The position numbers and the translations under genes are program-made. The notes beneath the pieces were generated by a model. The model was not told where the DNA came from, made no database searches, and worked only from the letters and a program-made list of their open reading frames with translations. DNA of 22,526 bases from Deinococcus phoenicis (lineage in GTDB: Bacteria; Deinococcota; Deinococci; Deinococcales; Deinococcaceae), in assembly GCF_000599865.1 (NCBI RefSeq), contig NZ_JHAC01000043.1, forward strand, positions 1 to 22,526. The letters are read 5' to 3'. Of the stretch, positions 22,500 to 22,526 are shown one piece after another (positions within the stretch are counted from its first letter, which is position 1; the number at the start of each line of letters is the position of its first letter).

Positions 22500-22526
22500 A
22501 TGGGACGGCGGAAGCAGTTTGTGGTG
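22500..22526 (+). CDS. 5' end of an unidentified gene (partial)
   Basis: Nine codons (MGRRKQFVV) follow the leaderless promoter described just upstream and run off the window. The basic start followed by a hydrophobic strand would suit a small DNA-binding protein or a transposase, but nine residues do not allow a family call. An alternative ATG at 22492 in another frame overlaps the -10 box and is less likely. Confidence 0.4.

Noticed and set aside
1..22526. CRISPR arrays, tRNA or rRNA genes, riboswitches
   Set aside because: No regularly spaced repeats, tRNA cloverleaf or rRNA-like stretch was noticed on either strand by eye.
22500..22526. Start of an IS transposase at the right edge
   Set aside because: MGRRKQFVV would suit one, but nine residues and no terminal inverted repeat are not enough to claim it.

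Overview
The window looks like a chromosome segment of Deinococcus or a close relative. It is strongly GC-rich with high GC at third codon positions. Several genes carry a TANNNT-like -10 box only 6-7 bases before the start codon, the leaderless arrangement common in Deinococcus. The gene set (multi-GAF histidine kinase, YfaS/YfaT-type alpha-2-macroglobulin operon, TPR-BTAD regulator, isolated Xer-like recombinase) fits that genus. This assignment is inference; no rRNA or other species marker is present.

Layout. (1) 1-75: the last codons of an unidentified gene, then a bidirectional hairpin. (2) 139-5101: a phage-like block. Eight tightly overlapping minus-strand genes (3684 down to 139) run away from a divergent promoter carrying a 38-bp near-perfect palindrome (3749-3786). 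On the other side, four overlapping plus-strand genes (3813-5101) start with a Cro/CI-like regulator and include a DUF2493/SLOG protein. No structural, integrase or lysis genes are visible, so this may be the early/immunity arm of a prophage whose remainder lies to the left. (3) 5174-6137: damaged sequence. An SDR oxidoreductase gene is cut off directly after its catalytic YxxxK, followed by a 43-codon orphan gene tail and three strong hairpins. (4) 6138-6347: a KGG-motif stress-type protein. (5) 6667-12429: a secreted protease-inhibitor operon made of a DUF1175 cysteine-peptidase-like protein, a thioester alpha-2-macroglobulin and a HEXXH zinc peptidase-like protein. (6) 12494-16708: a subtilisin-family lipoprotein, two very small overlapping peptide genes and, divergent from them, a TPR/winged-helix/BTAD regulator. 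(7) 17262-22526: a tyrosine recombinase, an atypical aquaporin, a 1083-residue PAS/GAF histidine kinase and the first codons of another gene.

The most interesting part is 14491-16708. A 56-residue exported peptide carries the octapeptide GGAKDFGQ twice, once directly after the predicted signal peptidase site and once at its C-terminus. A second, overlapping 41-codon gene ends in the variant GGAVDFGQ. The codons of the three copies differ while the peptide is conserved, which suggests selection on the peptide. The pair lies 47 bp from, and divergent to, a regulator with a long TPR array joined to a SARP-like DNA-binding region. The next gene on the peptide strand, beyond a terminator, is a secreted serine protease. 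This layout resembles RRNPP peptide-pheromone systems of Firmicutes (exported precursor, protease processing, TPR receptor), but with a different effector architecture. I propose it as a candidate undescribed peptide-signalling system.
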